Assembly: GCF_028745515.1 (NCBI RefSeq)
Contig: NZ_JAQZSG010000010.1
Span: 101,127-165,126, forward strand
Origin: Paenibacillus thermotolerans
GTDB taxonomy: Bacteria; Bacillota; Bacilli; Paenibacillales; YIM-B00363
Length of the DNA: 64,000 nucleotides
Direction of reading: 5' to 3'
Part shown: positions 1-10,158 of the stretch, one piece after another
How the letters are laid out: the number at the start of each line of letters is the position of its first letter
Numbering within the stretch: position 1 is the first letter of the stretch
Translations under genes and position numbers: made by a program
Notes under the pieces: generated by a model
Databases searched by the model: none
The model's input: the letters and a program-made list of their open reading frames with translations, nothing else
Told to the model about the DNA's origin: nothing

Positions 1-1
1 G

Positions 2-319
2 TTTATTTATCCGAAGACGGAATGGACCGTGCTTGAGCAAAAGCTGAAAAGCCTGTCGCTCATGAAATCGGATGCGCGCGCGTTTACGCGGTTTTTCTTC
101 TCGGGAGCCGCCGAATGCGAGCTCGATAAACAGGGAAGGGTAAATATACCAAGCAATCTTCGCGAATACGCCAAGCTGGACAAGGATTGCGTCGTACTCG
201 GCGTATCCAACCGCGTGGAAATTTGGAGCAAGGAAGCTTGGGAATCGTATTTCCGTCAGTCCGAGGAATCGTTCAATGAAATCGCCGAGAAGCTGGTCGA
301 TTTTAATTTCGATTTGTAA
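2..319 (+). CDS. mraZ: MraZ, transcriptional regulator of the dcw cluster (5' end cut off)
   Basis: Only the last 105 codons are inside the window; the reading frame is open from base 2 and the start lies upstream. MraZ is a ring-forming DNA-binding protein with two AbrB-like swapped-hairpin repeats; it is usually about 143 residues and represses or tunes the division and cell-wall cluster that it heads. The second repeat is visible, with [16 protein letters not shown] and the preceding [12 protein letters not shown] segment, both very close to the B. subtilis protein as I recall it. Position directly before rsmH and ftsL is the standard one. Its promoter and operator are not in the window. 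Confidence 0.95.
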   Translation, partial: FIYPKTEWTVLEQKLKSLSLMKSDARAFTRFFFSGAAECELDKQGRVNIPSNLREYAKLDKDCVVLGVSNRVEIWSKEAWESYFRQSEESFNEIAEKLVDFNFDL

Positions 320-348
320 GGGCTGCGGAATCAAAGGGGTTAGCAACA

Positions 349-1308
349 TTGTTTATACATAGAACCGTGCTGAAGGAAGAGGCGGTTGACGGACTGAACA
401 TTCGCGAAAGAGGAATTTACGTTGACTGCACACTAGGAGGAGCGGGGCACAGCTCTCTAATCGCCTCTCGCCTTGGACCGGAGGGAAGGCTGATTGCCTT
501 CGATCAGGACGAACGCGCGATCGAACATGCGCAAGAAATTCTTGCGCTTTACGGCAATCGGGTTACGATCGTGAAATCCAACTTTCGGCATTTGGCCGAT
601 GCATTGAGCAAGCTCAACGTTCCTATGGATAAAGAAGGGAACCCGCAGGTGGACGGGGTGCTGTTCGACCTCGGCGTCTCATCGCCGCAACTGGATGAGG
701 CGGAACGTGGCTTCAGCTACCACCAAGACGCGGAGCTCGATATGCGTATGGACCGGACGGCGCCGCTTACGGCCGCAGACATCGTGAACGAATGGCCGGA
801 GCAGGAGCTGACAAAGATCTTGTTCTTATATGGGGAAGAAAAGTTTTCCCGCCGCATTGCGAAGGAAATCGTACAGGCGAGGGAGCGGGGGCCGATTCGG
901 TCGACCGGAGAGCTGGCGGAGCTTGTGAAAGCGGGCATTCCGGCAGCGGCGCGGCGAACCGGCGGGCACCCGGCGAAGCGGACGTTCCAGGCGATCCGCA
1001 TCGCGGTGAACGACGAGCTCGGCGCCCTCGAGGATGCACTGGAGCAGGCGATTCGCTGCACGGCGCCGGGCGGGCGCATCTCGGTCATTACGTTTCATTC
1101 GCTGGAGGACCGAATTTGCAAGAGGGCGTTCGCCGAGCGTCTGGGGAAATGCGTCTGCCCGCCCGATTTGCCGATGTGCGCATGCGGAGCGAAGGGGACG
1201 CTTCGTCTTGTGAACCGCAAGCCCATCGAAGCAAGCGCGGAAGAGCTCGCGGACAATCCGAGGGCGCGTTCGGCCAAGCTGCGCGTCGCGGAAAAGCTTC
1301 CCGGCTAG
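349..1308 (+). CDS. rsmH: 16S rRNA (cytosine(1402)-N4)-methyltransferase RsmH
   Basis: 319 residues starting at a TTG preceded by AAAGGGG. RsmH methylates N4 of C1402 in the decoding centre of 16S rRNA, using S-adenosylmethionine. The N-terminus shows [13 protein letters not shown] and the SAM-binding loop [14 protein letters not shown] (residues 26-39); further on are [19 protein letters not shown] and the C-terminal [16 protein letters not shown] motif, all typical of the MraW/RsmH family. Length is normal. The gene follows mraZ by 29 bases and precedes ftsL by about 100 bases, which fits cotranscription in the dcw cluster. Confidence 0.96.
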   Translation: MFIHRTVLKEEAVDGLNIRERGIYVDCTLGGAGHSSLIASRLGPEGRLIAFDQDERAIEHAQEILALYGNRVTIVKSNFRHLADALSKLNVPMDKEGNPQVDGVLFDLGVSSPQLDEAERGFSYHQDAELDMRMDRTAPLTAADIVNEWPEQELTKILFLYGEEKFSRRIAKEIVQARERGPIRSTGELAELVKAGIPAAARRTGGHPAKRTFQAIRIAVNDELGALEDALEQAIRCTAPGGRISVITFHSLEDRICKRAFAERLGKCVCPPDLPMCACGAKGTLRLVNRKPIEASAEELADNPRARSAKLRVAEKLPG

Positions 1309-1406
1309 GGTGTTCGTCCGGCAACACAAACTGCCAACATTTGCATGGCGGGAGATCGGGACGAGGTGAGATTCGTTCGATTATAATAGGGGAGGTTGTT
1401 TGAATC

Positions 1407-1820
1407 ATGCCTGCATACATAGACGGAAGTTTGGCGCTGGATGAGCGCCGGTCCAACACAGCCGCGCCGGCGGTAAAGACGAAAGCGAAGCCGGCCGCGA
1501 AGAAAGCGCAGAAGGTGAAGTCGCTCACCGCTCCGGAAAAGCTGTTGTATTTGTTTGGAGTCGTAGCATTCAGTTTGATCGCAGGAATCGTCATTTGGCG
1601 GTATGCCATGATTTTTGAAATGAATACCCGCATTGTGCAGATGGAAACGGAAATCCGCAAGCTGGAGAAGGAAAACACAGCGCTCAAGAACGAAGTCGCG
1701 AAGCTTCAGGATCCGCAGCGTTTGATCGATACGGGAATCCAGCTCGGGCTTGTGCTTCCGGATGAGATCGCTCCGCCGAAAGCCGGAGATCAAGCCGTTG
1801 CGTCTATAGCTCAGGATTAA
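1407..1820 (+). CDS. ftsL: Cell division protein FtsL
   Basis: 137 residues. FtsL is a bitopic divisome protein that binds DivIC and FtsQ/DivIB through a periplasm-side coiled coil and supports FtsW/PBP2B activation. Visible parts are a Lys/Ala-rich cytoplasmic tail of about 45 residues, one membrane segment (about residues 48-70, LFGVVAFSLIAGIVIW), and a heptad-like coiled coil (METEIRKLEKENTALKNEVAKL). It starts at ATG behind GGGGAGGTTG. Sequence conservation in this family is low, so the call rests on architecture and on location between rsmH and the PBP gene. Confidence 0.9.
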   Translation: MPAYIDGSLALDERRSNTAAPAVKTKAKPAAKKAQKVKSLTAPEKLLYLFGVVAFSLIAGIVIWRYAMIFEMNTRIVQMETEIRKLEKENTALKNEVAKLQDPQRLIDTGIQLGLVLPDEIAPPKAGDQAVASIAQD

Positions 1821-1860
1821 AAGTTTTCTTTTAATAGGCAACCCAAGGTGGGATGTAAGG

Positions 1861-4176
1861 ATGCACAAAAAGATTAGAGTGCGCTCGCTGGTGCTCGGCG
1901 TAGTGTTCACTCTCTTTTTTATGGGGATCGTTGCGAGGCTCTATTGGCTTCAGGTGGTAGAGGCATCGGCGCTGCTTGCCGAAGCGAAAAAAACGTGGAG
2001 CACGGAGAAGAAGCTGGAAGCCGACCGCGGGACGATTTACGACCGGAAGATGAACGTGTTGGCTTCGGACGCCGACGGCTACACGGTGATCGTGGATCCG
2101 CAAGTAATCGATAAGCTCGGCCTTGCGCGCGAAGTGGCCGCCGGACTTTCCGCCGTGCTCGATAAGCCGGAGGATCAGGTATACGCCCAAGTGACTGCCA
2201 CAAATAAAGAAGGCAAGCTGCTGCGAAATAAAGAAATTCGAATCGAAGGCTGGAAGATCGATAAGGATTTGGCGGATCAGGTTTTAGCTTGGGAAAAGGA
2301 ATTTATGAAAGAACACGACATCCTTGGCGCGGACTGGCCAGGGGTCGGACTGTATCCGCAAAAAATCCGTTATTATCCGAAAAATTCGCTTGCGTCGCAC
2401 ATTTTGGGTTATATCAACAAAGACGGCAAACCGAGCATGGGGCTGGAGTTTTCACTCGACGAGCTGCTTAGAGGGAAGGACGGGAAGATCGCCTACAAGA
2501 AGGACGAGAAGGGGCAAAAGCTTCCCGGCGAAAAGCCCGAGCTCGTCCCTCCCGTGAACGGCAATAACGTGGTGCTGACGATCGACCAAACGATCCAGCA
2601 CTATACAGAACAAGCGATGAAGAAGGTGTATGACGAATTTAAGCCGAAGCAGATGACGGCGATCGCGGTCGACCCGAAGACGATGGAGGTGCTCGCGCTC
2701 GCGAATTTGCCGACGTTCAACCCGAATAAGTATTGGGAGTACGACCCGGAAAAAGATTTCAACAATATGGCGATCAAGTCGCTGTACGAGCCTGGCTCCA
2801 CGTTTAAGCTCGTCACGCTGACGGGCGCGGTCGATCAAGGGATATTCCATCCGGACGAAACGTATCAATCGGGCTCGATCCGTGTGCCGGGTTGGACTCT
2901 TAGAGACCATAGAAGAGGCGGCTGGGGCGAAATTTCATATCTTGAAGGACTCCTCCGCTCAAGTAACGTAGCCTTTGTAAAGCTCGGGTACGAGCAGTTA
3001 AAAGAAGAGAAGTTTATGGAGTATATTAACCGTTTCGGTTTCACCAGCAAAACCGGAATCGATTTGCCCGGCGAAAGTCAAGGCAGAGTACAGTTTCGTT
3101 ATCCGGTTGAAGTCGCAACCGGTACCTACGGACAAGGCGGTGTGTTCGTCACTCCGATCCAGCAGCTGATGGCTTATGCGGCAATCGCCAACGGAGGCAA
3201 GCTGATGGAGCCGTATGTCGTGAAGAAGGTGCTGGATCCGGAAACCGGTAAAGTCATCTCCGAACGGCAGCCGAAAGTGATTCGGCAAGTCGTGTCCGAA
3301 GCGAAGGCGAAGGAGATCAGCGGTTACTTGGAGCAGGTCGTTACCGACGATCGCGGCACCGGCAAACGGGCGCGCTTGGATGAATATCGCGTGGCGGGGA
3401 AAACCGGAACCGCCAACATCGTCAAGAACGGTGAGTACGCGGCTTGCGACTGGGTCGTTTCGTTCATCGGCTATGCGCCGGCAGAGGACCCGCGCATAGC
3501 GGTGGCCGTCATTATCGATTCCCCGAATTTAGGCTGCGACTCGAACAATGCCGGACTGGCGACAACGCCTGTCTTCAAAGAAATTGTATCGCAAAGCTTG
3601 CGCTATATGGGAGTGCCGACGGAGCGTAAAGCCGGCGACACCGCAGAGGAAGGGACGAACGTTCAATCCGTGAAAACCGAAGCCGAGCTTATAACCGTGC
3701 CGGATGTGTCGGATATGGAGACGGCGGCGGCGGTGAAGGAGCTCAAGGCGAGAGGCCTCGCGGCGGAATCGCTCGGAAGCGGGCCGAAGGTGCTCGGGCA
3801 ATATCCTTCGAAGGGGGAACAAATCTCGGAAGGATCTAAGGTGATCCTGCTTACTGCCGACCGGGATCAGGCCGCCATACCGGACTTCACCGGACAAAGC
3901 TTGCGCGACGTCGTTCAAGTGGCTTCGCTGCTCGGCCTTAGGTTCGAAGCAGAGGGCGAAGGATATGTCGTCAGCCAGGAAGTAACGGAAGCGCAAGGCG
4001 AGAAAGTGCTGAAGGTGGTTCTGAAGCCTCTGCACGAATGGCCGAAGGATAACGGCCCGCCGGAAGAAGGCGACACAGGCGAAGGAGCGAAACATGGAAC
4101 CGATCCGCCTGACGATGCGGAAAGCGGCGGGGACGGCGGCGAAGCTTCGCCGGCTCAGGGAGACGCTGCCGGATAG
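1861..4176 (+). CDS. pbpB: Division-specific class B penicillin-binding protein (PBP2B/FtsI type) with PASTA domains
   Basis: 771 residues. A monofunctional D,D-transpeptidase that crosslinks septal peptidoglycan together with a SEDS glycosyltransferase. An N-terminal membrane anchor (about residues 9-28) is followed by the dimerisation/pedestal domain, the transpeptidase domain with active-site motif STFK (Ser313), SSN near residue 374 and KTGT (Lys514), then two PASTA repeats (about residues 610-735). The tail is an acidic, Gly/Glu-rich stretch of about 35 residues that should be disordered. As in B. subtilis, two related PBPs lie in tandem here; the first, next to ftsL, is taken as the vegetative pbpB and the second as spoVD. 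Confidence 0.92.
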   Translation: MHKKIRVRSLVLGVVFTLFFMGIVARLYWLQVVEASALLAEAKKTWSTEKKLEADRGTIYDRKMNVLASDADGYTVIVDPQVIDKLGLAREVAAGLSAVLDKPEDQVYAQVTATNKEGKLLRNKEIRIEGWKIDKDLADQVLAWEKEFMKEHDILGADWPGVGLYPQKIRYYPKNSLASHILGYINKDGKPSMGLEFSLDELLRGKDGKIAYKKDEKGQKLPGEKPELVPPVNGNNVVLTIDQTIQHYTEQAMKKVYDEFKPKQMTAIAVDPKTMEVLALANLPTFNPNKYWEYDPEKDFNNMAIKSLYEPGSTFKLVTLTGAVDQGIFHPDETYQSGSIRVPGWTLRDHRRGGWGEISYLEGLLRSSNVAFVKLGYEQLKEEKFMEYINRFGFTSKTGIDLPGESQGRVQFRYPVEVATGTYGQGGVFVTPIQQLMAYAAIANGGKLMEPYVVKKVLDPETGKVISERQPKVIRQVVSEAKAKEISGYLEQVVTDDRGTGKRARLDEYRVAGKTGTANIVKNGEYAACDWVVSFIGYAPAEDPRIAVAVIIDSPNLGCDSNNAGLATTPVFKEIVSQSLRYMGVPTERKAGDTAEEGTNVQSVKTEAELITVPDVSDMETAAAVKELKARGLAAESLGSGPKVLGQYPSKGEQISEGSKVILLTADRDQAAIPDFTGQSLRDVVQVASLLGLRFEAEGEGYVVSQEVTEAQGEKVLKVVLKPLHEWPKDNGPPEEGDTGEGAKHGTDPPDDAESGGDGGEASPAQGDAAG

Positions 4177-4271
4177 CGCGTCCTCCCGGGCTTGTTCTAC
4201 CTACCGTTTGTCCCGAATAGTCTATTAGTAATTACTATAGGACTCGTTCGAGGACAAGGGGGAGGGGTTTC

Positions 4272-6224
4272 ATGCGCGCTTCCAGCGTTACGCTGCGGCG
4301 TAGACTGTACTCTGTGCTGGTGTTGGGGACAATCCTTTTTATAGCGTTAATCGTTCGGCTCGGCTGGGTACAGCTGGCGATGGGGCCGGAGCTGTCTGCA
4401 AAGGCGGAAGAATCGTGGAGGCGGGAAATTCCGTTCGCGGCCAAGCGGGGCGAAATATGGGACCGCAACGGAGAACGGCTCGCCTACAACGTCACGACGC
4501 CTACCGTCTGGGCGCTGCCCGCTCAGATCGACAATCCGAAGGATACCGCCGCGCAGCTGTCGCGCATTCTCGGGATGACCGAGGAGAGCGTGTATAAAAC
4601 GATTACCAAGCGGGAAATGATCGTCAAAATTCAGCCGGGAGGCCGCAAAATTACGCAGCAGAAAGCGGCGGACGTTCGAAAGCTTGCGCTGCCGGGCATC
4701 GTCGTCGCGGAGGACAACAAGCGCTATTATCCGTATGATCAGCTTGCCGCTCACGTACTCGGATTTACCGGCATCGACAATCAAGGCTTGACCGGGGTCG
4801 AGGCGAAATACGACAAGGAGCTGCAGGGTCATCGAGGCAATGTCGCGTTTTTGTCGAATGCGAGCGGCGATAGGATGCCGAATTCGTCCGAAAAATATAT
4901 TCCTCCGAAGGACGGACTGAATTTAGAGCTCACCATCGATAAATATATACAAACCGCCATGGAGCGGGAGCTGGATCAGGCGATGGTCAAATACCAGCCG
5001 GACCATATTATTTCCATCGCGGTCGATCCGACGAACGGCGAAGTGCTGGCGATGGCGAGCCGTCCGAGCTATGAGCCCGGCAATTATCAGCAATACGCGA
5101 CGGAAGTGTATAACCGCAATTTGCCGATCTGGATGACGTATGAGCCCGGTTCTACTTTCAAGATCATCACATTGGCCGCGGCGCTCGAGGAAGGCAAAGT
5201 GAGACTGAACGACCGATTCCACGATCCCGGCGCGGTGGAGGTCGGCGGCGCGCGGCTTCGCTGCTGGAAGAGAGGCGGGCACGGCTCCCAGACGTTCCGG
5301 GAGGTCGTCGAAAATTCGTGCAACCCCGGCTTCGTTGCGCTTGGCCAGCGGCTCGGGAAAGAAACGCTGTTCGACTACATTAAAAAATTCGGCTTCGGCA
5401 CCAAGACCGGCATCGACCTCGGCGGCGAAGAGAACGGAATTATGTTCAAGCTCGATCGAGTAGGCCCTGTCGAGCTTGCCACGACCTCGTTCGGTCAAGG
5501 GGTGTCCGTGACGCCGATTCAGCAAATTATGGCGGTTTCGGCGGCGGTCAACGGCGGCAAGCTGTACAAACCGCATGTCGCAAAGGCTTGGATTCATCCG
5601 GAAACGGGCGAAGTGGTCGATCAGGTTGAGCCGGAACTCGTAGGAACGGTTATTTCCGAAGAAACCTCGAAGAAGGTTCGCGAGACGCTGGAGTATGTCG
5701 TGGCGCAAGGCACGGGCCGCAACGCCTTTATCGACGGCTACCGCGTCGGCGGCAAAACCGGTACGGCGCAGAAGGTCGTGAACGGCCGCTATTCCGCGAG
5801 CGAGCATATCGTATCGTTCATCGGGTTCGCGCCGGCGGACGATCCGAAGATCGTCATTTACACCGCCGTCGACAACCCGAAGGGGCTGCAGTTCGGCGGA
5901 CTGATCGCCGCGCCGATCGTCAAGAACATTATGGAGGACGCGCTGCGCTACATGGGCGTTCCGCCGCGGAAGGACGGAGTGAAGGAGGAGTACCGTTATG
6001 GGCTGGATACCCCGACGGCCGTCGTTCCGAATCTCGTTGGCCAAACCGTGTCGGAAATTTATGAAAGCCTCAACTCCAATTTCCGCCTTGCGAAATACGG
6101 CTCGGGCAATACGGTCATCATGCAGGAGCCGAAGGCCGGGACGAAATTGCCCCGGGGCTCGACGATTCAAATTTATTTATCGAAAGACGAACCTAAGAAT
6201 TCGAAGGAAACGAAGAAGAAATAG
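4272..6224 (+). CDS. spoVD: Stage V sporulation protein D, spore-cortex class B penicillin-binding protein
   Basis: 650 residues. SpoVD is the mother-cell transpeptidase that works with SpoVE in spore cortex synthesis. It has an N-terminal membrane segment (about residues 12-33), the pedestal domain, a transpeptidase domain with STFK (Ser294), SCN near residue 350 and KTGT (Lys495), and a single C-terminal PASTA repeat followed by a Lys-rich tail. One PASTA repeat instead of two, and position between pbpB and murE, match SpoVD. It starts at ATG behind GGGGGAGGGG. The 95-base gap upstream could carry its own mother-cell promoter, but I found no convincing sigma-E match in it. Confidence 0.92.
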   Translation: MRASSVTLRRRLYSVLVLGTILFIALIVRLGWVQLAMGPELSAKAEESWRREIPFAAKRGEIWDRNGERLAYNVTTPTVWALPAQIDNPKDTAAQLSRILGMTEESVYKTITKREMIVKIQPGGRKITQQKAADVRKLALPGIVVAEDNKRYYPYDQLAAHVLGFTGIDNQGLTGVEAKYDKELQGHRGNVAFLSNASGDRMPNSSEKYIPPKDGLNLELTIDKYIQTAMERELDQAMVKYQPDHIISIAVDPTNGEVLAMASRPSYEPGNYQQYATEVYNRNLPIWMTYEPGSTFKIITLAAALEEGKVRLNDRFHDPGAVEVGGARLRCWKRGGHGSQTFREVVENSCNPGFVALGQRLGKETLFDYIKKFGFGTKTGIDLGGEENGIMFKLDRVGPVELATTSFGQGVSVTPIQQIMAVSAAVNGGKLYKPHVAKAWIHPETGEVVDQVEPELVGTVISEETSKKVRETLEYVVAQGTGRNAFIDGYRVGGKTGTAQKVVNGRYSASEHIVSFIGFAPADDPKIVIYTAVDNPKGLQFGGLIAAPIVKNIMEDALRYMGVPPRKDGVKEEYRYGLDTPTAVVPNLVGQTVSEIYESLNSNFRLAKYGSGNTVIMQEPKAGTKLPRGSTIQIYLSKDEPKNSKETKKK

Positions 6225-6299
6225 GCGCTTCCATGTTAAAGAAAACGATTTTCACCCCATAATATAGAAATGATTGTGTTAATGAACGGAGGAAATTCC

Positions 6300-7778
6300 A
6301 TGCAAATCCGTGAGCTCGCCTCGCTGTTTTTGCTTTCCCGCATCATAGGCGACGACAATACCGAGGTGACGGGCGTAACGGCCGATTCCCGGCATGTTAC
6401 ACCGGGGTGTTTATTTATATGCGTCCCGGGCTATACGGTGGACGGACACGATTACGCAGAGGCGGCGGCGAATCAAGGCGCAGCCGCGCTTGTCGTCGAG
6501 CGGGAGCTTCCGCTTCACTTGCCCCAGCTTGTCGTACGGGATGCGAAGCGAGCGATGGCGCGCATCGCAAGCCGGATGTACGGCTATCCGAGCCGCGAGC
6601 TGAAGGTGATCGGCGTAACGGGCACGAACGGGAAAACGACGACGGCGATGCTCATCGAAGGCATCTTGAGCGCGGCCGGCTTCGAAACGGGACTGATGGG
6701 CACCGTTCGGACGAAGGTCGGCGGCGTAACGAAGGAATCGAAAAACACGACGGCGGACGCGCTTGCCCTGCAGAGCACATTCCGCAGCATGCGCGACGCC
6801 GGCGCGCAATATTGCGTCATGGAGGTTTCCTCGCACGCGCTGGAGCAGGGCCGGGTGATCGGCACCGATTTCCGGACCGCTGTGTTTACGAATTTGACGC
6901 AGGATCATCTGGACTACCACGGCACGATGGAGCAGTATGCCGCCGCGAAGGAGCTGTTTTTCGCCAGACTCGGCAACGCGGAGGAGAATCACGGGCCGGG
7001 TAAGTTCGCCGTGCTCAACGCCGACGACCCTGTTCACGCCCGATATAAACGGGTAACCGCCGCAGAGACGATTACTTACGGAATCGACAGCGAAGCGGAC
7101 GTACGGGCGTCCGATATTCGGATGAGCGCGCAGGGCACAAGCTTTCGGCTTTCTAGCTTTGCAGGCGATGCGTACGTAAACGTGAAGCTGATCGGCAAGT
7201 TCAACGTATACAACGCGCTTGCCGCCATCGCCGCGACGCTGGCGGAGCGCCTGCCGCTCGCAGCCGTCGTCGCCGCGCTGGAAAGCATCCCCGGCGTGGA
7301 AGGCCGCGTCGAGCCGGTCGACGCAGGCCAGCCGTTCGCCGTGCTCGTCGATTACGCGCATACGCCGGACGGTCTTCTGAACGTGCTGAACACCGTCAAT
7401 GAAATTAAACGGGGGCGGGTCATCACCGTGTTCGGCTGCGGCGGGGACCGCGACAAGACGAAGCGGCCGATTATGGGCCGCATCGCCGCCGAGCGCAGCG
7501 ATTATGCCATCGTAACGTCCGACAATCCCCGTTCCGAACACCCGGAGTCGATTATGCGGGACATCGAGGCGGGAATTTTGGAGGCGGGGGTGGAACGCAC
7601 CCGTTACGAATTGATTGCGGACCGGAAACGGGCGATCGAAAAAGCGGTTGAAATGGCAGGCCCCGAAGATGTAGTATTGATTGCGGGCAAGGGACATGAA
7701 ACGTACCAAATCATCGGCGGCGCCACGTATGAGTTCGATGACCGCGCTGTCGCACGGGAAGCGATTCGAGGTGCCTGA
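6300..7778 (+). CDS. murE: UDP-N-acetylmuramoyl-L-alanyl-D-glutamate--2,6-diaminopimelate ligase MurE
   Basis: 492 residues from the ATG at 6300, chosen because GGAGGA sits seven bases upstream; an in-frame ATG at 6270 has no such site. MurE adds the third stem-peptide residue in the cytoplasm. The ATP loop GVTGTNGKTTTAML lies near residue 102, and the carbamylated-Lys region and C-terminal Mur ligase domain are present. The motif DNPRSEHP is the signature of enzymes that take meso-diaminopimelate rather than lysine, which agrees with the diaminopimelate genes at 31.9-34.9 kb. Confidence 0.96.
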   Translation: MQIRELASLFLLSRIIGDDNTEVTGVTADSRHVTPGCLFICVPGYTVDGHDYAEAAANQGAAALVVERELPLHLPQLVVRDAKRAMARIASRMYGYPSRELKVIGVTGTNGKTTTAMLIEGILSAAGFETGLMGTVRTKVGGVTKESKNTTADALALQSTFRSMRDAGAQYCVMEVSSHALEQGRVIGTDFRTAVFTNLTQDHLDYHGTMEQYAAAKELFFARLGNAEENHGPGKFAVLNADDPVHARYKRVTAAETITYGIDSEADVRASDIRMSAQGTSFRLSSFAGDAYVNVKLIGKFNVYNALAAIAATLAERLPLAAVVAALESIPGVEGRVEPVDAGQPFAVLVDYAHTPDGLLNVLNTVNEIKRGRVITVFGCGGDRDKTKRPIMGRIAAERSDYAIVTSDNPRSEHPESIMRDIEAGILEAGVERTRYELIADRKRAIEKAVEMAGPEDVVLIAGKGHETYQIIGGATYEFDDRAVAREAIRGA

Positions 7779-7781
7779 CAT

Positions 7782-9176
7782 ATGATAAAAGCTGACATAC
7801 AACAAATTGTTCAATGGACCGGCGGAAAGCTGTCCGCGGGAAATGAAACCGCCGCGGAAACGAAAATTGCGGGCGTATCGACCGACACGCGGTCGATCGT
7901 TACCGGCAATTTGTTCGTTCCGCTGATCGGAGAGAAATTTAATGGCCATACCTACGTCACGGAAGCCGTCGGCCTCGGCGCCTCTGCGGTGCTGTGGCAG
8001 GACAATCAAGGGGAGCCGCCCGAATCCGTGACGGCCGTAATTGTCGACGACTCTCTGAAGGCTTATCAACGATTGGCGGCAGCTTACCGTTCGACGCTTC
8101 CGCTCACGATCGTCGGCATTACCGGCAGCAACGGAAAGACGACGACGAAGGATATGACGGCCGCCGTACTCGGAATGAAATATAAGGTTCATAAGACGCA
8201 AGGGAACCTGAACAATCATATCGGCTTGCCGCGGACGCTGCTGGCGCTTGAACCGGACACGGAGGTCGCCGTGCTCGAAATGGGGATGAGCGGCTTCGGC
8301 GAAATCGAGCTGCTTGCCGGCATAGCGAACCCGGATGCCGTCGTTATTACGAATATCGGAGAAGCTCACCTTCTCCAGCTCGGATCCCGCGACGGCATTG
8401 CGAAAGCGAAGCTGGAAATATTGAGCGGTCTGAAGGAGGGGGGATTGTTCGTCTCCCCCGGCGACGAGCCGCTCATCGATCGATATGAAGGAGACGCGAA
8501 CAAGCCGTCCGCTTACCGCAAGCTGCGCTTCGGGGAAGGCGGCGGCAACGATTTGGTGCTGCGGGAGGTGCGGATCGGAGAAGCGCAGACCGAATTCCGC
8601 ACGCACGATTCGTCAGTCGCCTTCACGATTCCGCTGCTCGGGAAGCATAACGCAATGAACGCGCTTGCCGCGATCTTGATCGGCCGCTCGTTCGGCATCC
8701 CGGACGAAACCATCGCGGAAGGTCTCCGCGCAATGACTCCGACCGGCATGCGCATCGAGCGGCTGGAAGGCGTGAACGGCATCACGCTGCTGAACGACGC
8801 CTACAATGCCAGCCCCGCCTCGATGAAAGCCGCGCTGGAGCTGCTCGCCGCCGCCAAGAGCTACCGCCGCAAATTCGCGGTGCTCGGCGATATGCTGGAG
8901 CTGGGCGAGCAAGAGAAGGAGCTGCATCGGGACATCGGCCGCTTCATCGACCCGCATACTGCAGATTACGTCTTTACCTACGGAGAGCTGGGGAAACAGA
9001 TTGCGCACGAAGCGTCGAAACGTTTCGATTCCGGTTATGTGGAGGCTTTCGATTCGAAGGAAGATATCGTGCGGAAAATCGAACAAACCGCCGGACCCGG
9101 CGACGTGGTGCTCGTCAAAGCATCCCGCGGCATGAGGCTGGAGGATATTGTGAACTCGCTCCGCAAGGAGAAGTAA
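7782..9176 (+). CDS. murF: UDP-N-acetylmuramoyl-tripeptide--D-alanyl-D-alanine ligase MurF
   Basis: 464 residues. MurF adds D-Ala-D-Ala to UDP-MurNAc-tripeptide with ATP. It has the N-terminal UDP-sugar domain, the ATP loop [14 protein letters not shown] (near residue 112), the [10 protein letters not shown] motif and [12 protein letters not shown] in the central and C-terminal domains. It starts three bases after the murE stop behind GAGGTG, so translation is likely coupled. Length is typical. Confidence 0.96.
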   Translation: MIKADIQQIVQWTGGKLSAGNETAAETKIAGVSTDTRSIVTGNLFVPLIGEKFNGHTYVTEAVGLGASAVLWQDNQGEPPESVTAVIVDDSLKAYQRLAAAYRSTLPLTIVGITGSNGKTTTKDMTAAVLGMKYKVHKTQGNLNNHIGLPRTLLALEPDTEVAVLEMGMSGFGEIELLAGIANPDAVVITNIGEAHLLQLGSRDGIAKAKLEILSGLKEGGLFVSPGDEPLIDRYEGDANKPSAYRKLRFGEGGGNDLVLREVRIGEAQTEFRTHDSSVAFTIPLLGKHNAMNALAAILIGRSFGIPDETIAEGLRAMTPTGMRIERLEGVNGITLLNDAYNASPASMKAALELLAAAKSYRRKFAVLGDMLELGEQEKELHRDIGRFIDPHTADYVFTYGELGKQIAHEASKRFDSGYVEAFDSKEDIVRKIEQTAGPGDVVLVKASRGMRLEDIVNSLRKEK

Positions 9177-9192
9177 AGGAGAGGGCTTTACC

Positions 9193-10155
9193 TTGGAACT
9201 TAATCCGATCTTATTTACAATGGGCGTTTCTTTCGCTCTGGCAGTCATCCTCGGCCCTCTCTTTATTCCGGTGCTGCGGCGGATGAAGTTCGGCCAGCAA
9301 ATCCGGGAGGAAGGGCCGAAAGGACATCAGAAAAAAGCCGGCACGCCTACTATGGGCGGCATTATTATATTAATCGCGTTGACGCTGTCGTTTATGCGCT
9401 TTTCCATGCGTTCCCCGGAGTTTTATATTTTGCTGATCGCCTCGCTCGGGTTCGGACTGATCGGGTTTTTGGACGATTACATCAAAATCGCTTTTAAACG
9501 CTCCTTGGGCTTGACGGCAAAGCAAAAGCTGTTCGGCCAGCTGCTGTTTTCCGTCGTCATCTGCGTCATGCTGTTTATGAACGGACACAACACCGATTTG
9601 ACGATTCCGGGCACGCAGCTGGCGATTCCGCTCGGATGGCTTTATTATCCGTTCATTATTTTGCTGATGCTCGGCATGTCGAACGCGGTCAACTTCACCG
9701 ACGGACTGGACGGTCTGCTGTCGGGAACGAGCGCGGTCGCCTTCGGAGCGTTCGCCGTCATCGCGATGATCCATACGGAGCACGAATCGGCGTTTTTCTC
9801 GGCGGCGATGATCGGCGCGGTGCTCGGCTTTCTTGTGTTTAACGCGCATCCCGCGAAAGTGTTTATGGGAGATACGGGAAGCCTCGGAATCGGCGGCGGC
9901 ATTACGGCTGTCGCTATTTTGACGAAGACGGAGCTGCTGCTGCTCTTGATCGGGGGCGTATTCGTCATCGAAGTGCTGTCCGTCATTATCCAAGTCGTGT
10001 CGTTTAAGACGAGGGGCAAGCGCGTGTTCAAAATGAGTCCGATTCACCATCATTTCGAGCTTACGGGCTGGTCGGAGTGGAGAGTCGTCGTTACGTTCTG
10101 GCTGGCGGGAGTCGTGCTGGCCGGACTTGGAATTTATATCAACGAGGGGTTGTAG
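9193..10155 (+). CDS. mraY: Phospho-N-acetylmuramoyl-pentapeptide transferase MraY
   Basis: 320 residues, TTG start with AAGGAGAGGG upstream. An integral membrane enzyme with about ten helices that moves phospho-MurNAc-pentapeptide to undecaprenyl phosphate, forming lipid I. Family motifs are present: [15 protein letters not shown] (Mg-binding Asp pair), NFTDGLDGL and the [11 protein letters not shown] loop near the C-terminus. It lies 16 bases after murF and 3 bases before murD in one operon. Confidence 0.97.
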   Translation: MELNPILFTMGVSFALAVILGPLFIPVLRRMKFGQQIREEGPKGHQKKAGTPTMGGIIILIALTLSFMRFSMRSPEFYILLIASLGFGLIGFLDDYIKIAFKRSLGLTAKQKLFGQLLFSVVICVMLFMNGHNTDLTIPGTQLAIPLGWLYYPFIILLMLGMSNAVNFTDGLDGLLSGTSAVAFGAFAVIAMIHTEHESAFFSAAMIGAVLGFLVFNAHPAKVFMGDTGSLGIGGGITAVAILTKTELLLLLIGGVFVIEVLSVIIQVVSFKTRGKRVFKMSPIHHHFELTGWSEWRVVVTFWLAGVVLAGLGIYINEGL

Positions 10156-10158
10156 CAT

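Noticed and set aside
792..1403. A 203-codon frame within rsmH extending to ftsL
   Set aside because: It overlaps rsmH in another phase and is Gly/Arg/Ala-rich without any domain.
4177..4271. A sigma-E promoter for spoVD
   Set aside because: CGAATAGT and CTATAGGA were examined as -10 elements; none matches CATACAnT well with a -35 at the right distance.
4923..6170. A 415-codon open frame on the minus strand inside spoVD
   Set aside because: It is fully opposite a gene with clear motifs and is Arg/His-rich, as expected from reading the complement of a GC-biased gene. No ribosome site or family feature.
6411..8606. A 731-codon minus-strand open frame across murE and murF
   Set aside because: It spans two well supported genes and their junction; its composition is that of a shadow frame.
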